Below, piece by piece: positions 19,394 through 28,603 of a DNA stretch of 64,000 nt. The stretch is from Desulfofustis sp. PB-SRB1 (GTDB lineage: Bacteria > Desulfobacterota > Desulfobulbia > Desulfobulbales > Desulfocapsaceae). Each line of letters begins with the position of its first letter. Within the stretch, counting starts at the first letter, position 1. The notes beneath the pieces were generated by a model that was not told the DNA's origin, did no database searches, and worked only from the letters and a program-made list of their open reading frames with translations. The stretch covers positions 451,765 through 515,764 of the forward strand of contig JAEQMT010000010.1 of the NCBI GenBank assembly GCA_016722945.1, read 5' to 3'. The position numbers were made by a program, and so were the translations under genes.

Positions 19394-19471
19394 GGTCGGC
19401 GGATGCAAACAGCTCTTGGCACGAACATGGGGCCGTCGTCTCGACTTGCGTGGATAGAGTTGCAGATATAC

Positions 19472-19507
19472 AAAAAGGGGACTGCCCGGTGCCGGACAGT
19501 CCCCTTG
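19472..19507 (-). terminator. Intrinsic terminator of tRNA-Cys
   Basis: Read on the minus strand, a 10-bp stem AAGGGGACTG / CAGTCCCCTT encloses a GC-rich loop and is followed by a short T-run. It lies seven bases beyond the 3' end of the tRNA gene on the same strand. The stem also resembles REP-like sequences (GGGGACTG...CAGTCCCC), so it may have been recruited from a repeat. Confidence 0.65.
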
Positions 19508-19513
19508 AATCAC

Positions 19514-19589
19514 TGGAGGCGGCGAGCGGATTTGAACCGCTGAATAATGGTTTTGCAGACCACTGCCTTAGCCACTTGGCTACGCCGCC
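19514..19589 (-). tRNA. tRNA-Cys (GCA)
   Basis: 76 nt with encoded CCA. The acceptor stem GGCGGCG pairs with CGCCGCC; the anticodon arm has stem GTGGT / ACCAT around loop CTGCAAA, giving anticodon GCA (34-36); the T arm contains GGTTCAAATCC. It is transcribed leftwards, between a small membrane-protein gene and rnc, and ends at an intrinsic terminator. Confidence 0.95.
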
Positions 19590-19667
19590 GTTGAACATCA
19601 CACCATACCATAGATAACCTCAGAGGCAAGGTCAAATATTTTTCAGCACATTGCATTTTCAACAACC

Positions 19668-20372
19668 ATGAATAGATCGGAACGCCGGATGGTCGATGAG
19701 CTCAGCGAGCGGCTGGGGTATCGTTTCCAGCGGCCTGAGCTGCTTGCCCAGGCCCTGGTGCACGGCTCCGCCGCCTTTGAGGCGGGCTCTCCCGGCCGCG
19801 ACAATCAGGTCCTGGAGTTTGTCGGCGACGCGGTGCTCGATCTTGCCGTTTCAAGACACCTCATCGACCGCCATCCGCACCTGCGCGAGGGTGAGCTGAC
19901 CCGTTTCCGGGCGGCTCTGGTAAATGAATCCTTTCTTGCCGAGATGGCCCGCACCATGGATCTGGGCAACTGTATCCAACTTGGCCGGGGGGAGCAGGGG
20001 GCGGGCGGCAACGACAAGCCGTCAATCCTGGCCTGTGCTTTTGAGGCGGTTATCGGCGCCGTCTTCATGGATGGCGGCTATGAACCCGCCGCCGATCTTG
20101 TTGGCCGGTTGTTTGGTTCTTCCCTTGAGGAAAAACCCGTCCATGTCTCCGATGCCAAGAGCAGCCTGCAGGAGGTGCTGCAGGGACTGTTCAATGAACC
20201 GCCCACCTATCGGCTGGACGGGGAGCAGGGGCCGCCGCACGATAAGCGTTTTTCCACCTCGGTTCTGTTTCGCGGCGAGGTGCTGGGCAGCGGTAGTGCC
20301 GGCTCGAAAAAGGAGGCGGAACAGCAAGCGGCCCTGGCGGCTCTGCGACAAAAGCCCTGGACCACCTGGTAG
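19668..20372 (+). CDS. rnc: Ribonuclease III
   Basis: 234-residue double-strand-specific endoribonuclease for rRNA and mRNA processing. The signature motif appears as NQVLEFVGDAVLDLAVS (normally NERLEFLGD; the catalytic glutamate and aspartate positions are retained), with the second metal site in FEAVIGAVFMDGG. A C-terminal dsRNA-binding domain follows (about 160-230, KEAEQQAALAAL). Start ATG 19668 has no good ribosome-binding site; ATG 19689 is an alternative. Confidence 0.94.
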   Translation: MNRSERRMVDELSERLGYRFQRPELLAQALVHGSAAFEAGSPGRDNQVLEFVGDAVLDLAVSRHLIDRHPHLREGELTRFRAALVNESFLAEMARTMDLGNCIQLGRGEQGAGGNDKPSILACAFEAVIGAVFMDGGYEPAADLVGRLFGSSLEEKPVHVSDAKSSLQEVLQGLFNEPPTYRLDGEQGPPHDKRFSTSVLFRGEVLGSGSAGSKKEAEQQAALAALRQKPWTTW

Positions 20373-20378
20373 CGCTGC

Positions 20379-21395
20379 ATGGCCCTGATCATCCCCTTTT
20401 TTATCGCCCATCAGGGGTGTCCACACCGCTGTTTATTTTGCGATCAACACGTGGTCACCGGCCACACTTCCGCCGACCGAGCCCCTGTTTCCATCGAAGC
20501 GCAGGTGCGGGCAACGGTTGCCCGGTGGCGAGACCGGGCACGGCCCACCGGCATGGTGCAGCTGGCTTTTTACGGCGGCTCATTCACCTGCCTGGATGAA
20601 AGCGTGCGTCATCGGTTGCTCGCCGCCGCCACTGCGCAAAGAGATGCGGGGCGGATCGACTCGATCCGGATTTCCACCCGGCCCGATTGTCTCGACCCGG
20701 TTATGCTCGCCTATCTTGGCGAGCATGGCGTGGATACGGTGGAGATCGGCATCCAATCCTTTAATGACGATGTCCTGCGAACAGCCCGCCGGGGACATCT
20801 GGCCAACGATGCAATAACCGCCGTGCGCGCGGTGCGGGCTGCCGGCTTGCGGGTCGGCGTGCAGCTTCTGATCGGGCTGCCCGGTGAATCCACCGGCTCG
20901 TTTCTGGCGGGAATCAGCCAAACTATCGCGGAACGTCCTGATTGTGTCAGACTCTATCCATTGCTGGTATTGAAACAAACTATCCTGGCGAATTGGTACG
21001 TGAGCGGCGTCTATCACCCCCTGAGTCTCGCCCGCGCCGTCTGCCTTACGAAACTGGCGCGGCGCCGTTTGCTGGAGGCGGGAATCAAGGTTATCCGGAT
21101 GGGCCTGCAGCCGACCGACTCTCTTGCCGGGCAGGTAATGGCCGGGCCGTATCACCCCGCCTTCGGCGAACTGGTCATCAGTGCCGACTGGTATGGCCGG
21201 GCCAGACGGCTGCTGGCCACCTCGCAACCCGGTGAGCACATCAGCTTTACCGTAACCGGCAAGGATTACTCCGCCTTTGTTGGGCAGCGGCGCGTCAACA
21301 TGCAGCGTCTCTGCCGCCGTTTTCCAGACCGAACCATCACGGTTCACCGTGATCCGTCTTTGCACCGTAACGAACTTCACTATGCTGTCCATTAA
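20379..21395 (+). CDS. Elp3-like radical SAM protein
   Basis: 338-residue radical SAM enzyme. The 4Fe-4S/SAM motif CPHRCLFC is at residues 14-21, followed by the GGSFT glycine motif and the QSFNDDVL block seen in Elp3- and HemN-related enzymes. It has no separate acetyltransferase domain, so it is not full Elp3. It starts six bases after rnc, a neighbourhood also seen in other anaerobes (general knowledge of rnc contexts), which suggests an RNA-related role; the substrate is unknown. Its end overlaps the start of the ABC-F gene. Confidence 0.85.
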   Translation: MALIIPFFIAHQGCPHRCLFCDQHVVTGHTSADRAPVSIEAQVRATVARWRDRARPTGMVQLAFYGGSFTCLDESVRHRLLAAATAQRDAGRIDSIRISTRPDCLDPVMLAYLGEHGVDTVEIGIQSFNDDVLRTARRGHLANDAITAVRAVRAAGLRVGVQLLIGLPGESTGSFLAGISQTIAERPDCVRLYPLLVLKQTILANWYVSGVYHPLSLARAVCLTKLARRRLLEAGIKVIRMGLQPTDSLAGQVMAGPYHPAFGELVISADWYGRARRLLATSQPGEHISFTVTGKDYSAFVGQRRVNMQRLCRRFPDRTITVHRDPSLHRNELHYAVH

Positions 21396-23373
21396 CAATC
21401 TCTCCATCCGGTTTTCCGACAAACATCTCTTTCGAGATGTTTCCACGGTGGTGTACGGCCATGACCGCATCGGCCTGATCGGGGTGAACGGGGCCGGCAA
21501 ATCGACCCTCATGCGCATTATGGCCGGTGAAACCGCCACCGATGATGGGGTTGTCTCCCGGTCACGGTTTTTCACGGTGGGCTATCTTGCCCAGGAGCCG
21601 GGGGGGCTTAATTCCGCCACTACCCTCTATGCCGAGGCGGAGGGTTCATTTGGCGATGTCCTGGGACTGCAGAATGAGCTGGAGACCATTAACTCGGTGC
21701 TGGCCGAAGGCGCTGAAGGCGAGCACGAACTCGATGATCTGCTGGTCCGACAGGGCGAACTCCAGCATCGGCTGGAGGCGGCCGATGTCTTCACCATCCG
21801 CGCCCGGGTAGAAAAAGTGCTGTATGGGTTGGGGTTTTCGCAGGCGGACTTGAATGCGCCGGTACGTTCGTTTTCCGGCGGCTGGATCATGCGGCTGGAG
21901 CTTGCCAAGATGCTGCTGGCGGCGCCTTCATTGCTGCTTCTGGACGAACCCACCAACCATCTTGATCTCGATTCGCTCACCTGGCTCGAATCGTATCTGG
22001 ACTCCTATCATGGTGCCATGGTGGTGATTTCCCACGATCGCTCTTTTCTTGACCGGATCACCACCCAGACCTGGGAGCTGAGTATGGGCCGGCTGAGTTC
22101 CTATAAGGGTAACTATTCCTATTATCTCGGCGAAAAAGAGGAACGGCGGCGTATTGAAAAGGCGTCCTATGACAATCAGCAGGCCAAAATCCGCCAGACC
22201 ATGCGTTTTGTCGAGCGGTTTCGGGCCAAATCAACCAAGGCGCGGCAGGCGCAAAGCAAGCTTAAGCAGCTCGACCGCATGGAGCTGATCGAACTGGCCG
22301 AGGATGAGCGGCATGTCAACTTTGCATTTCCACCGGCGCCCCATTGCGGTCGCGATGTGCTGATGGCCGAGAATTTGAGCAAACATTTCAGCAAGAAACA
22401 GGTCTTTTCCCACGTGTCGCTGCACCTGCAACGCGGCGACAAGGTAGCGGTGGTGGGGGTGAACGGGGCCGGCAAATCAACCCTGGTCAAGATACTTGCC
22501 GGCCAGCTCGACCCCTCCGGCGGTGCCCGTCGGTTCGGCGCCGGGGTGCGTCTCACCTATTTCGGTCAGCATCAGGCCCAGGAACTCTCACCCCAGTTCA
22601 CCGTATTCGAGACCCTTTCCCAGGCGGTTGAGGATATGACCATTACCCGTATCCGCTCGCTGCTCGGCGCCTTCTTGTTCAGCGGTACGGCGGTGGATAA
22701 AAAAGTGGCGGTGCTCTCCGGCGGCGAGAAAAGCCGCCTCGCCCTGGCCAGGATGATTGCCACTCCCGCTAATTGCATGGTGCTGGATGAGCCTACCAAT
22801 CACCTCGATATGTCCTCCCAGGAGGTTCTCCAGGAAGCGATGCGTCAATATGACGGCACCATCATCGTGGTCTCTCATAACCGCTACTTTCTCGATTGTT
22901 TCGTCAACAAGGTCATTGAGGTCAAAAACGGTGCGGTAACCGTCTATCCCGGCACCGTTACCGAATACCTTCAGCGCTGTCGTGAGCGAGACCAGCTGGA
23001 GACCGACGCTGATATCGCCGCTCAGTCTGATACCGGTGCTTCATCGTCCGGGCGTGACGGTAAAAAAGAGCAGCGTCGGCAGAAGGCCGAATTGCGTCGC
23101 AGGCGCACCGAATTGGCCGGGACGTTGCTACGTAAACTGGCCGAAGCCGAGAAGAAGGTGGCGCGTCTAGAAGAACGGAAAAAAGAGTTGGAAACAGTTA
23201 TGGCCGATCCCGGTCTCTACCAGGATGAACAGCGCTGGAAAGAGACCAGCGCCGACTATGAGCAGTGCAGTCGTCGGCTCGATCGGTGGCTGGGGCGCTG
23301 GGAAGAGGCCCAGAGCAAGATCGATGGGATCGACGCTGAACTCGGTTACACCCCCGATCAGACCGATGGTTGA
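21382..23373 (+). CDS. ABC-F family ATPase (Uup/YheS type)
   Basis: 663 residues from ATG 21382, overlapping the end of the radical SAM gene by 14 bases. It has two ABC domains without membrane segments: GVNGAGKST twice, FSGGWIMRLELAKMLL and LSGGEKSRLALARM signatures, and DEPTNHLD twice, the ABC-F hallmark. A linker of about 80 residues separates them and a C-terminal coiled coil follows a Ser/Gly-rich hinge. ABC-F proteins act on ribosomes as translation factors or antibiotic-protection proteins. The subfamily cannot be fixed by eye. Confidence 0.9.
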   Translation: MLSINNLSIRFSDKHLFRDVSTVVYGHDRIGLIGVNGAGKSTLMRIMAGETATDDGVVSRSRFFTVGYLAQEPGGLNSATTLYAEAEGSFGDVLGLQNELETINSVLAEGAEGEHELDDLLVRQGELQHRLEAADVFTIRARVEKVLYGLGFSQADLNAPVRSFSGGWIMRLELAKMLLAAPSLLLLDEPTNHLDLDSLTWLESYLDSYHGAMVVISHDRSFLDRITTQTWELSMGRLSSYKGNYSYYLGEKEERRRIEKASYDNQQAKIRQTMRFVERFRAKSTKARQAQSKLKQLDRMELIELAEDERHVNFAFPPAPHCGRDVLMAENLSKHFSKKQVFSHVSLHLQRGDKVAVVGVNGAGKSTLVKILAGQLDPSGGARRFGAGVRLTYFGQHQAQELSPQFTVFETLSQAVEDMTITRIRSLLGAFLFSGTAVDKKVAVLSGGEKSRLALARMIATPANCMVLDEPTNHLDMSSQEVLQEAMRQYDGTIIVVSHNRYFLDCFVNKVIEVKNGAVTVYPGTVTEYLQRCRERDQLETDADIAAQSDTGASSSGRDGKKEQRRQKAELRRRRTELAGTLLRKLAEAEKKVARLEERKKELETVMADPGLYQDEQRWKETSADYEQCSRRLDRWLGRWEEAQSKIDGIDAELGYTPDQTDG

Positions 23374-23444
23374 GCATATTACCCGGTTGCACCGGGTCGT
23401 GATTGGCGGTATAACCAGGTAAATTTTACTACTGGAGGATCCCC

Positions 23445-24056
23445 ATGAAAAAATGGAAATGTACTGTTTGTGGCTATATCCACGAGGGTGACGAGCCCCC
23501 CGAGAAGTGCCCGGTCTGCGGGGTCGGCGCCGAATTTTTCAAGGAGGTGGTGGAAGAGGACGCCGCCCCCGCCGCCGCTTCACCCGCCGCGGCAGCGGGA
23601 GCACCACCGCCGGAGGCGAAAGTGGGCGGCATCGCCGGGCTCATTCTTGATTATCATCTGCATCCGATTACCGTGCATACCCCCAACGGGATTCTGCCCA
23701 TGGCCCTTTTATTTATTGCGGCCGCCATGTTTCTGGGGGCGCCGGGGTTTGAGTATGCCGCTTTTATCAGTCTCTTCTTCGTACTGCTGGTGATGCCGTC
23801 GGTACTCATCACCGGTGTTGTGGTGTGGCTGAAACGCTACCGGGGTGCAACCACGACTATCTTTATCATAAAGATCGGCGCCGCCATGGTAGTTACCACC
23901 TTGCTGACCATCATGGTGGTATGGCGAATTATCGATCCGGAGGTGCTGGCTGGAGCGGGCCGCTGGATATATTTGCTGCTTGGTGCGGTAATGGTGGGGG
24001 CCGCCGGGCTGGCCGGTCATCTGGGCGGCACCATGGTGCATGCCGGCCGCCATTAA
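23445..24056 (+). CDS. Rubredoxin-like domain fused to DUF2231-type membrane domain
   Basis: 203 residues. The N-terminal 30 residues form a rubredoxin/rubrerythrin-tail iron site, C6-x2-C9 and C22-x2-C25 ([16 protein letters not shown]). An Ala/Pro-rich linker (about 40-55) leads to a membrane domain with four helices that begins with the motif [12 protein letters not shown], as in DUF2231-like proteins, where histidines may bind haem. The architecture suggests electron transfer between a soluble partner and the membrane; this is inference. A good GGAGG site precedes ATG 23445. Confidence 0.8.
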   Translation: MKKWKCTVCGYIHEGDEPPEKCPVCGVGAEFFKEVVEEDAAPAAASPAAAAGAPPPEAKVGGIAGLILDYHLHPITVHTPNGILPMALLFIAAAMFLGAPGFEYAAFISLFFVLLVMPSVLITGVVVWLKRYRGATTTIFIIKIGAAMVVTTLLTIMVVWRIIDPEVLAGAGRWIYLLLGAVMVGAAGLAGHLGGTMVHAGRH

Positions 24057-24062
24057 CGACTG

Positions 24063-24091
24063 ACCAGCGGGCGCCGCCGCCCGCTGGTTTT
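24063..24091. terminator. Bidirectional intrinsic terminator
   Basis: A GC-rich stem ACCAGCGGGCG / CGCCCGCTGGT with a tight loop lies between the converging rubredoxin-fusion and aminotransferase genes, followed by TTTTC on the plus strand. On the minus strand only a weak T-tract follows, so it works best for the plus-strand gene. Confidence 0.7.
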
Positions 24092-24094
24092 CAG

Positions 24095-25291
24095 TTACCG
24101 GTTTATCGCTTCCGCCATGGCGGCGCAGAAATAGTCAATATTGGCACTGCTCAGACCGGCCACGTTGATGCGTCCGCCCCCCACTATATAAATCGATTTC
24201 TCCTCCCGCAGCCAGGCAACGGCCTGTTCATCAAGCCCGCTGAAAGAGAACATACCGCGCTGGTTGGCGATGAAGCGGTAATCTTCTTTTACCCCGTGGG
24301 CCGCCAGCCCCTCCACCAGTGCGGTGCGGGTGGCGGCAATACGCTCACGCATCAGGGTAAGTTCCTGTTCCCATGAACCTCGCAGATTAGGCTCTTCCAA
24401 TATTGTCTTGACCACCAGACCGCCGTGGGCGGGTGGGGTGGAATAACAGGCCCGGATGGTGGCCTTGAGGTGGCTCATGGCCACCGCTGTCTCCTCTTTA
24501 CTGGAACAGACGATGGTCAATGCCCCGGTTCGCTCGTTGTAGAGGCCGAAATTCTTGGAAAACGAGCTTGCCACAAAAAAGTCGCCGCCGGTACGGGCAC
24601 ACAGCTCGATAGCGGTGCGGTCGGCCTCGATGCCATCCGCGAAACCCTGATAGGCAAAGTCGATCAGCGGCAGCCATCCCCGCTCTGTGCTGATCGCAAA
24701 GACCTGCTCCCATTGTGCTGTATCAAGATCGACGCCGCTGGGGTTGTGACAACAGCCGTGCAGGACGACGATGTCGCCGGCCGGAATCGTAGCCAGACAC
24801 GATAACAGATCATCAGCGGCAAGCTGCCTGGTGGCGGCGTCATAATAAGGGTAGGTGTTAATGGCAAATCCAGGGGCGGAAAAGATTGCCCGATGATTGG
24901 CCCAGGTGGGACCGCTGAGCCACACCGTGGCCGCGGGTCTGAACCGCTTGAGCAACTCGGCTCCCATGCGCAGGGCGCCGGTGCCGCCGGGGGCATGGGC
25001 GGTGGCCGCCCGGCCGCCGGTTACGATCTCGCTGTCGGCACCGAACAGCAGATTCTGGACACAGATGCCATAGCCCGGATCGCCGGATATGGGCAGGTAG
25101 CTCTTGGTCTGTTCACGGCCCAGCAGGATGCGCTCGGCGTCTTTGACGCAGGCAAAAATCGGGGTGATACCCTGCTCGTTCTTGTATACTCCGGCACCGA
25201 GATTGATTTTATCCGGGCTCTCATCTTTCTTGAAGGCCTCGGTAAGGCCGAAAATCGCATCGGGCGGGGCGGCTTCAATATCTTTCCACAT
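24095..25291 (-). CDS. Aromatic/aspartate aminotransferase (class I)
   Basis: 398-residue PLP aminotransferase of the AspC/TyrB group. It starts MWKDIEAAPPDAIFGLTEAF with the typical INLGAGVYKNEQG block; HGCCHNPSGVDL and SSFSKNFGLYNERTG contain the PLP-contacting residues and the Schiff-base lysine. It interconverts aspartate or aromatic amino acids with oxo-acids. It is not in an operon with iorAB, but the same genome has a 2-oxoacid oxidation cluster at 47-57 kb that needs such an enzyme. AspC versus TyrB cannot be settled by eye. Confidence 0.9.
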   Translation of the reverse strand: MWKDIEAAPPDAIFGLTEAFKKDESPDKINLGAGVYKNEQGITPIFACVKDAERILLGREQTKSYLPISGDPGYGICVQNLLFGADSEIVTGGRAATAHAPGGTGALRMGAELLKRFRPAATVWLSGPTWANHRAIFSAPGFAINTYPYYDAATRQLAADDLLSCLATIPAGDIVVLHGCCHNPSGVDLDTAQWEQVFAISTERGWLPLIDFAYQGFADGIEADRTAIELCARTGGDFFVASSFSKNFGLYNERTGALTIVCSSKEETAVAMSHLKATIRACYSTPPAHGGLVVKTILEEPNLRGSWEQELTLMRERIAATRTALVEGLAAHGVKEDYRFIANQRGMFSFSGLDEQAVAWLREEKSIYIVGGGRINVAGLSSANIDYFCAAMAEAINR

Positions 25292-25448
25292 GGCTATCCT
25301 CTTTTCTGGTAAAGTTGGCGGCGCAGACTAATGGGTTTTACCGGTATCTGTCAACCGCCATGGCGAATGGGTTGTCGGGTGGTAAATCGGTGTTATTGTC
25401 AGATTTTTATACGAGCAACGACAAACAGAGTAACCCGAAGGAGATACC

Positions 25449-26453
25449 ATGAAATATAAGGATATCGGCACAACCGGCATCAGCGCTTCCCGTGTTGCCT
25501 TTGGCGCCTGGGCCATCGGCGGCTGGATGTGGGGCGGAGCGGATGAAAAAGAGGCGATCAAAGCCATCCATGCCGCCATCGACGCCGGCATGAACTTTAT
25601 CGATACCGCCCCGGTGTACGGGTTTGGCCGTTCCGAAGAGATTGTCGGCAAGGCCATCAAAGACCGGCGCGACAAGGTGGTGCTGGCCTCCAAATGCGGG
25701 CTCATCTGGCACGAGGAGCGCGGCGTCTTCTTTTTTGCCTCCGATGAGAAGCAGCCCACCACCGACGGCGCCAGAAAGATATACCGGTGCCTCGCCCCCG
25801 ATGTGATCCGCTACGAGATCGAGCAGAGCCTCAGGCGGCTGCAGACCGATCATATCGATCTCTATCAGACCCACTGGCAGGATTCCACTTCACCCATTCA
25901 ATGGAGCGTGCAGACCATGATGGAGTTGCAGGACGAGGGCAAAATCAGGGCAATCGGCTGCTGCAATGCCGATGTCGAGCAGATGGACATGTACCGCGAC
26001 ACTGGCAAACTCGACAGCGATCAGGAACTATTCTCCCTGTTGGACCGCAAACATCTGGGCAAGAATCTTCCCTATGCCCGCGCCAAGAATCTTGCCTTTC
26101 TGGCCTATTCCCCGTTGGCCCAAGGGTTGCTGACCGGAAAGCTCGGCCCCGAGCGGGAGTTTTCAGAAGGTGATCAGCGTGGTGTGGCGCCGCGGTTCTC
26201 GGTGGGCAACCGGCAGCGGGTACGTGATTTTCTTGATCGATTGCAGCCCATCGCCGAGCGTCATCGCGCCACTCTGGCCCAGCTTGCCATCGGCTGGGCC
26301 CTGGCCCAGCCCGGCTGTACCCACGCCCTGGTGGGGGCCCGCTCAACTGAGCAGGTGCTGGAAAACGCCGCTGCCGCCGAACTGCGGTTAAGCACCAAGG
26401 ATCTCGCCGAGATCAATCAGATTCTGGCCGAGGGCGGTAAGGATATCAGGTGA
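25449..26453 (+). CDS. Aldo/keto reductase
   Basis: 334-residue NAD(P)H-dependent reductase with a TIM-barrel fold. The catalytic tetrad is visible: D52 and Y57 in FIDTAPVYGFG, K82 in LASKCG, H142 in LYQTHWQDS. The C-terminal cofactor-binding part (ALVGARSTEQVLENAAAAEL) is typical. An AAGGAG site precedes ATG 25449. The last 340 bases are duplicated in decayed form at 30.36-30.68 kb. Physiological substrate unknown. Confidence 0.92.
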   Translation: MKYKDIGTTGISASRVAFGAWAIGGWMWGGADEKEAIKAIHAAIDAGMNFIDTAPVYGFGRSEEIVGKAIKDRRDKVVLASKCGLIWHEERGVFFFASDEKQPTTDGARKIYRCLAPDVIRYEIEQSLRRLQTDHIDLYQTHWQDSTSPIQWSVQTMMELQDEGKIRAIGCCNADVEQMDMYRDTGKLDSDQELFSLLDRKHLGKNLPYARAKNLAFLAYSPLAQGLLTGKLGPEREFSEGDQRGVAPRFSVGNRQRVRDFLDRLQPIAERHRATLAQLAIGWALAQPGCTHALVGARSTEQVLENAAAAELRLSTKDLAEINQILAEGGKDIR

Positions 26454-26501
26454 GGGATTCACCGCAGTAAAAAGATAGGATCCTCTTTACAGGGAGAAGA
26501 C

Positions 26502-26870
26502 ATGGAAACGAAAACCGGAACCTGTCACTGCGGGGCGGTGACATTTGAGGTCGATCTCGATAACGGCCTGGAAAACCTGCGTCGCTGCAACTGCTCACTG
26601 TGCCGCCGCAAGGGAGCGATCATGATGGGGGTGCCGGAAACGAGGATACGGATCATCAGCGGCGCCGAACATCTGAGTATGTATCAGTGGAACACCAGGG
26701 TCGCCGAGCACTTTTTCTGTTCTCACTGCGGCATTTACACGCACCACCGGCGACGCTCCAACCCACGAGAGTTCGGCGTCAACATCGGCTGCCTGCACGG
26801 CGTAGACCCGCTTGCCTGCACCGATGTGACGGTCGTTGACGGCGGTTCGCTGACGGTGGTGGGCAGCTAG
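26502..26870 (+). CDS. GFA/CENP-V-type zinc-binding protein
   Basis: 122 residues with the zinc-ligand pattern of the glutathione-dependent formaldehyde-activating (GFA) family: CHCGAVTFEV near the start, CNCSLCRRKG in the middle and CSHCGIYTHH later. Members bind two zinc ions; few have known activity. An AGGGAGAAG site precedes ATG 26502, 48 bases after the aldo/keto reductase stop, so the two may be co-transcribed. Confidence 0.85.
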   Translation: METKTGTCHCGAVTFEVDLDNGLENLRRCNCSLCRRKGAIMMGVPETRIRIISGAEHLSMYQWNTRVAEHFFCSHCGIYTHHRRRSNPREFGVNIGCLHGVDPLACTDVTVVDGGSLTVVGS

Positions 26871-27041
26871 AGGCTCATGCTGGTGGGTAGAAGGTGCCGG
26901 GTGCCGGAAAGTGCAGGGCTGGAAGCCCGAAAAACCGCTGATTGCTCACGAAGCGGGTGAGAAAAGAAACGATAAGCGGATTACCAGAGACACTCTGACA
27001 TTGATATAGATGTATATTTGTCACATCAGGATGAGGGCTGA

Positions 27042-27335
27042 GTGGTTAGGGTAAGTGTGTTTGTGGGAGTTTTATCATGGGCATCGGCTGTTTGTGGTTC
27101 ATGGTATGTGCGTTCTATCTATAAAGATGCGAAACGCCAGCCACTTGCGATTTTCGAACCAGGTGCCTTTGAAGAGGTACTTTTAGTGCTCGTCTGTGCA
27201 ATTGCCACAGTTGTTGGGTTCATCATTGGGGCGTTATCGAAAAGTAAAAACGAGAAAGAAAAAAGATTGAAAATATTTGCCTTGATTATCAACGCGATGC
27301 TGTTCGTTCCGGTTGGTTTGATGATGCTGATGTGA
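27042..27335 (+). CDS. Small membrane protein, 97 aa
   Basis: Starts at GTG 27042, five bases after a GAGGG sequence. Three hydrophobic stretches are visible (about residues 3-24, 44-64 and 77-96), with a Lys/Glu-rich loop (SKSKNEKEKRLK) between the last two. Codon use is less GC-rich than the neighbours. The 170 bases before it contain no recognisable feature. Family unknown. Confidence 0.45.
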   Translation: MVRVSVFVGVLSWASAVCGSWYVRSIYKDAKRQPLAIFEPGAFEEVLLVLVCAIATVVGFIIGALSKSKNEKEKRLKIFALIINAMLFVPVGLMMLM

Positions 27336-27409
27336 ATGGAGCTACTGGCCATGGGGAAAAAGTCAGATTCAGCCAAGAGCCGATTTTCTAAAGGGGTAAA
27401 TCCCAGCTG

Positions 27410-28021
27410 ATGCCAGCCGCTGTCCTCCAGATTCTCACAGAACAGGCCCTGGCACGGGGGGCAAGTGCGGCCGCGGTAATTGCAGCGGATGACATTGTCG
27501 TCGATGATGAATTGGCCCGTCGCTGCGGCGAACCGCGCTGCCCCCACTACGGGTTGTCGGCCAGTTGTCCGCCGCATGTGGGTGGTCCGCCGGTGTTTCG
27601 CTCCCTGCAAAAGCGTTGTGCGCACGCACTGGTGGTACGCATCGATCTGCCTACCGGGGTGCTGCTCTCGGAGCAGATGCATGAGGTAAGCAGATTCCTC
27701 TACGAGCTGGTGGCGTCTCTTGAACGCGAAGCCCTGGCAGCAGGTTGTGCTGAGGCCGCGGGGTTTGCCGGCGGCTCTTGTAAACAGGCGTTTTGCAGCC
27801 AGTACCCCTCGTGCCGAAAAACTTCACTTGAAGGGATCTGTCGCCATCCAGACAGTGCCCGCGGCTCAATGTCCGGTTACGGCATCAACGTGGGCGCCTT
27901 GATGAAAAGCTGCGGCTGGCAGCACCGGATAACGGCGGGTGATCAGCGGGCGGAGCGTGAGGCCACGTCGTGGCTGGCGGGTCTGGTGATGATAGGCGGC
28001 TCAGACTGTGCAAATAGATGA
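27410..28021 (+). CDS. DUF2284-type metal-binding protein
   Basis: 203 residues with a cysteine pattern typical of DUF2284: CGEPRCPHYGLSASCPPHVG near residue 40 and later GGSCKQAFCSQYPSCRK with GICRHP. Such proteins are predicted to hold Fe-S or other metal centres and are frequent in anaerobes; function unknown. AAGGGG lies 13 bases before the ATG. Confidence 0.75.
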   Translation: MPAAVLQILTEQALARGASAAAVIAADDIVVDDELARRCGEPRCPHYGLSASCPPHVGGPPVFRSLQKRCAHALVVRIDLPTGVLLSEQMHEVSRFLYELVASLEREALAAGCAEAAGFAGGSCKQAFCSQYPSCRKTSLEGICRHPDSARGSMSGYGINVGALMKSCGWQHRITAGDQRAEREATSWLAGLVMIGGSDCANR

Positions 28022-28057
28022 AACATTCCCAGGTAAGGAGCACGACCACACTCTCAC

Positions 28058-28594
28058 ATGACCGTGCTCTGGCGTTATCTGCTGGCTAATCCCCTGGCCG
28101 GGCTGAGGGAATACCCGCGCCGCCCGCCGCGGCGGGTATGGGTGGCTGTTTTCTTGTATAGTTGCTGGGCTACGGCAGTGGGTTTTGGCTCCGGCCTGCT
28201 TGAGTTGGAGCTTGTTGGTTCACGGCTCTGGTGGATTTTACCCGTCTCTCTGCTGGTGTTTCCCTCGTTTCTTGAGGAATTTGTGTTTCGCGGCATCCTC
28301 ATTGCCCGTACCATAGCGGATCGAGGTGCGGTCCGGACATGGCTGGCCATTGGCCTGAGCACTGTGCTGTTTGTCCTCTGGCACCCGTTCAATGGTGCTT
28401 TCTTGCTGCGCAGAACGGCATCGGACATCTCATACGACCCCTCTTTTTTGTTAATTGTGGCGGCCCTGGGTGTAACTTGCGGATACTGTTATGCGGTAAC
28501 CAGGTGTCTGTGGGTGGCTGTTCTCATTCATTGGGCCACGGTTATGGTGTGGGTGTTTTTTCTCGGCGGCAGGAATCTGCTTCTGGAGCTTTAG
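28058..28594 (+). CDS. CPBP-family intramembrane metalloprotease
   Basis: 178-residue membrane protein with the three CPBP (Abi, CAAX-protease-like) motifs: SFLEEFVFRG (EExxxR), FVLWHPFNG and a C-terminal LIHWATV histidine. Bacterial members cleave or protect peptides in the membrane, some in bacteriocin immunity. Starts 36 bases after the DUF2284 gene, same strand; AAGGAG lies rather far (about 19 bases) upstream of the ATG. Confidence 0.82.
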   Translation: MTVLWRYLLANPLAGLREYPRRPPRRVWVAVFLYSCWATAVGFGSGLLELELVGSRLWWILPVSLLVFPSFLEEFVFRGILIARTIADRGAVRTWLAIGLSTVLFVLWHPFNGAFLLRRTASDISYDPSFLLIVAALGVTCGYCYAVTRCLWVAVLIHWATVMVWVFFLGGRNLLLEL

Positions 28595-28603
28595 AAAGCC
28601 GTT

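Noticed and set aside
20580-21575. 331-codon minus-strand frame
   Set aside because: Shadow of the radical SAM and ABC-F genes.
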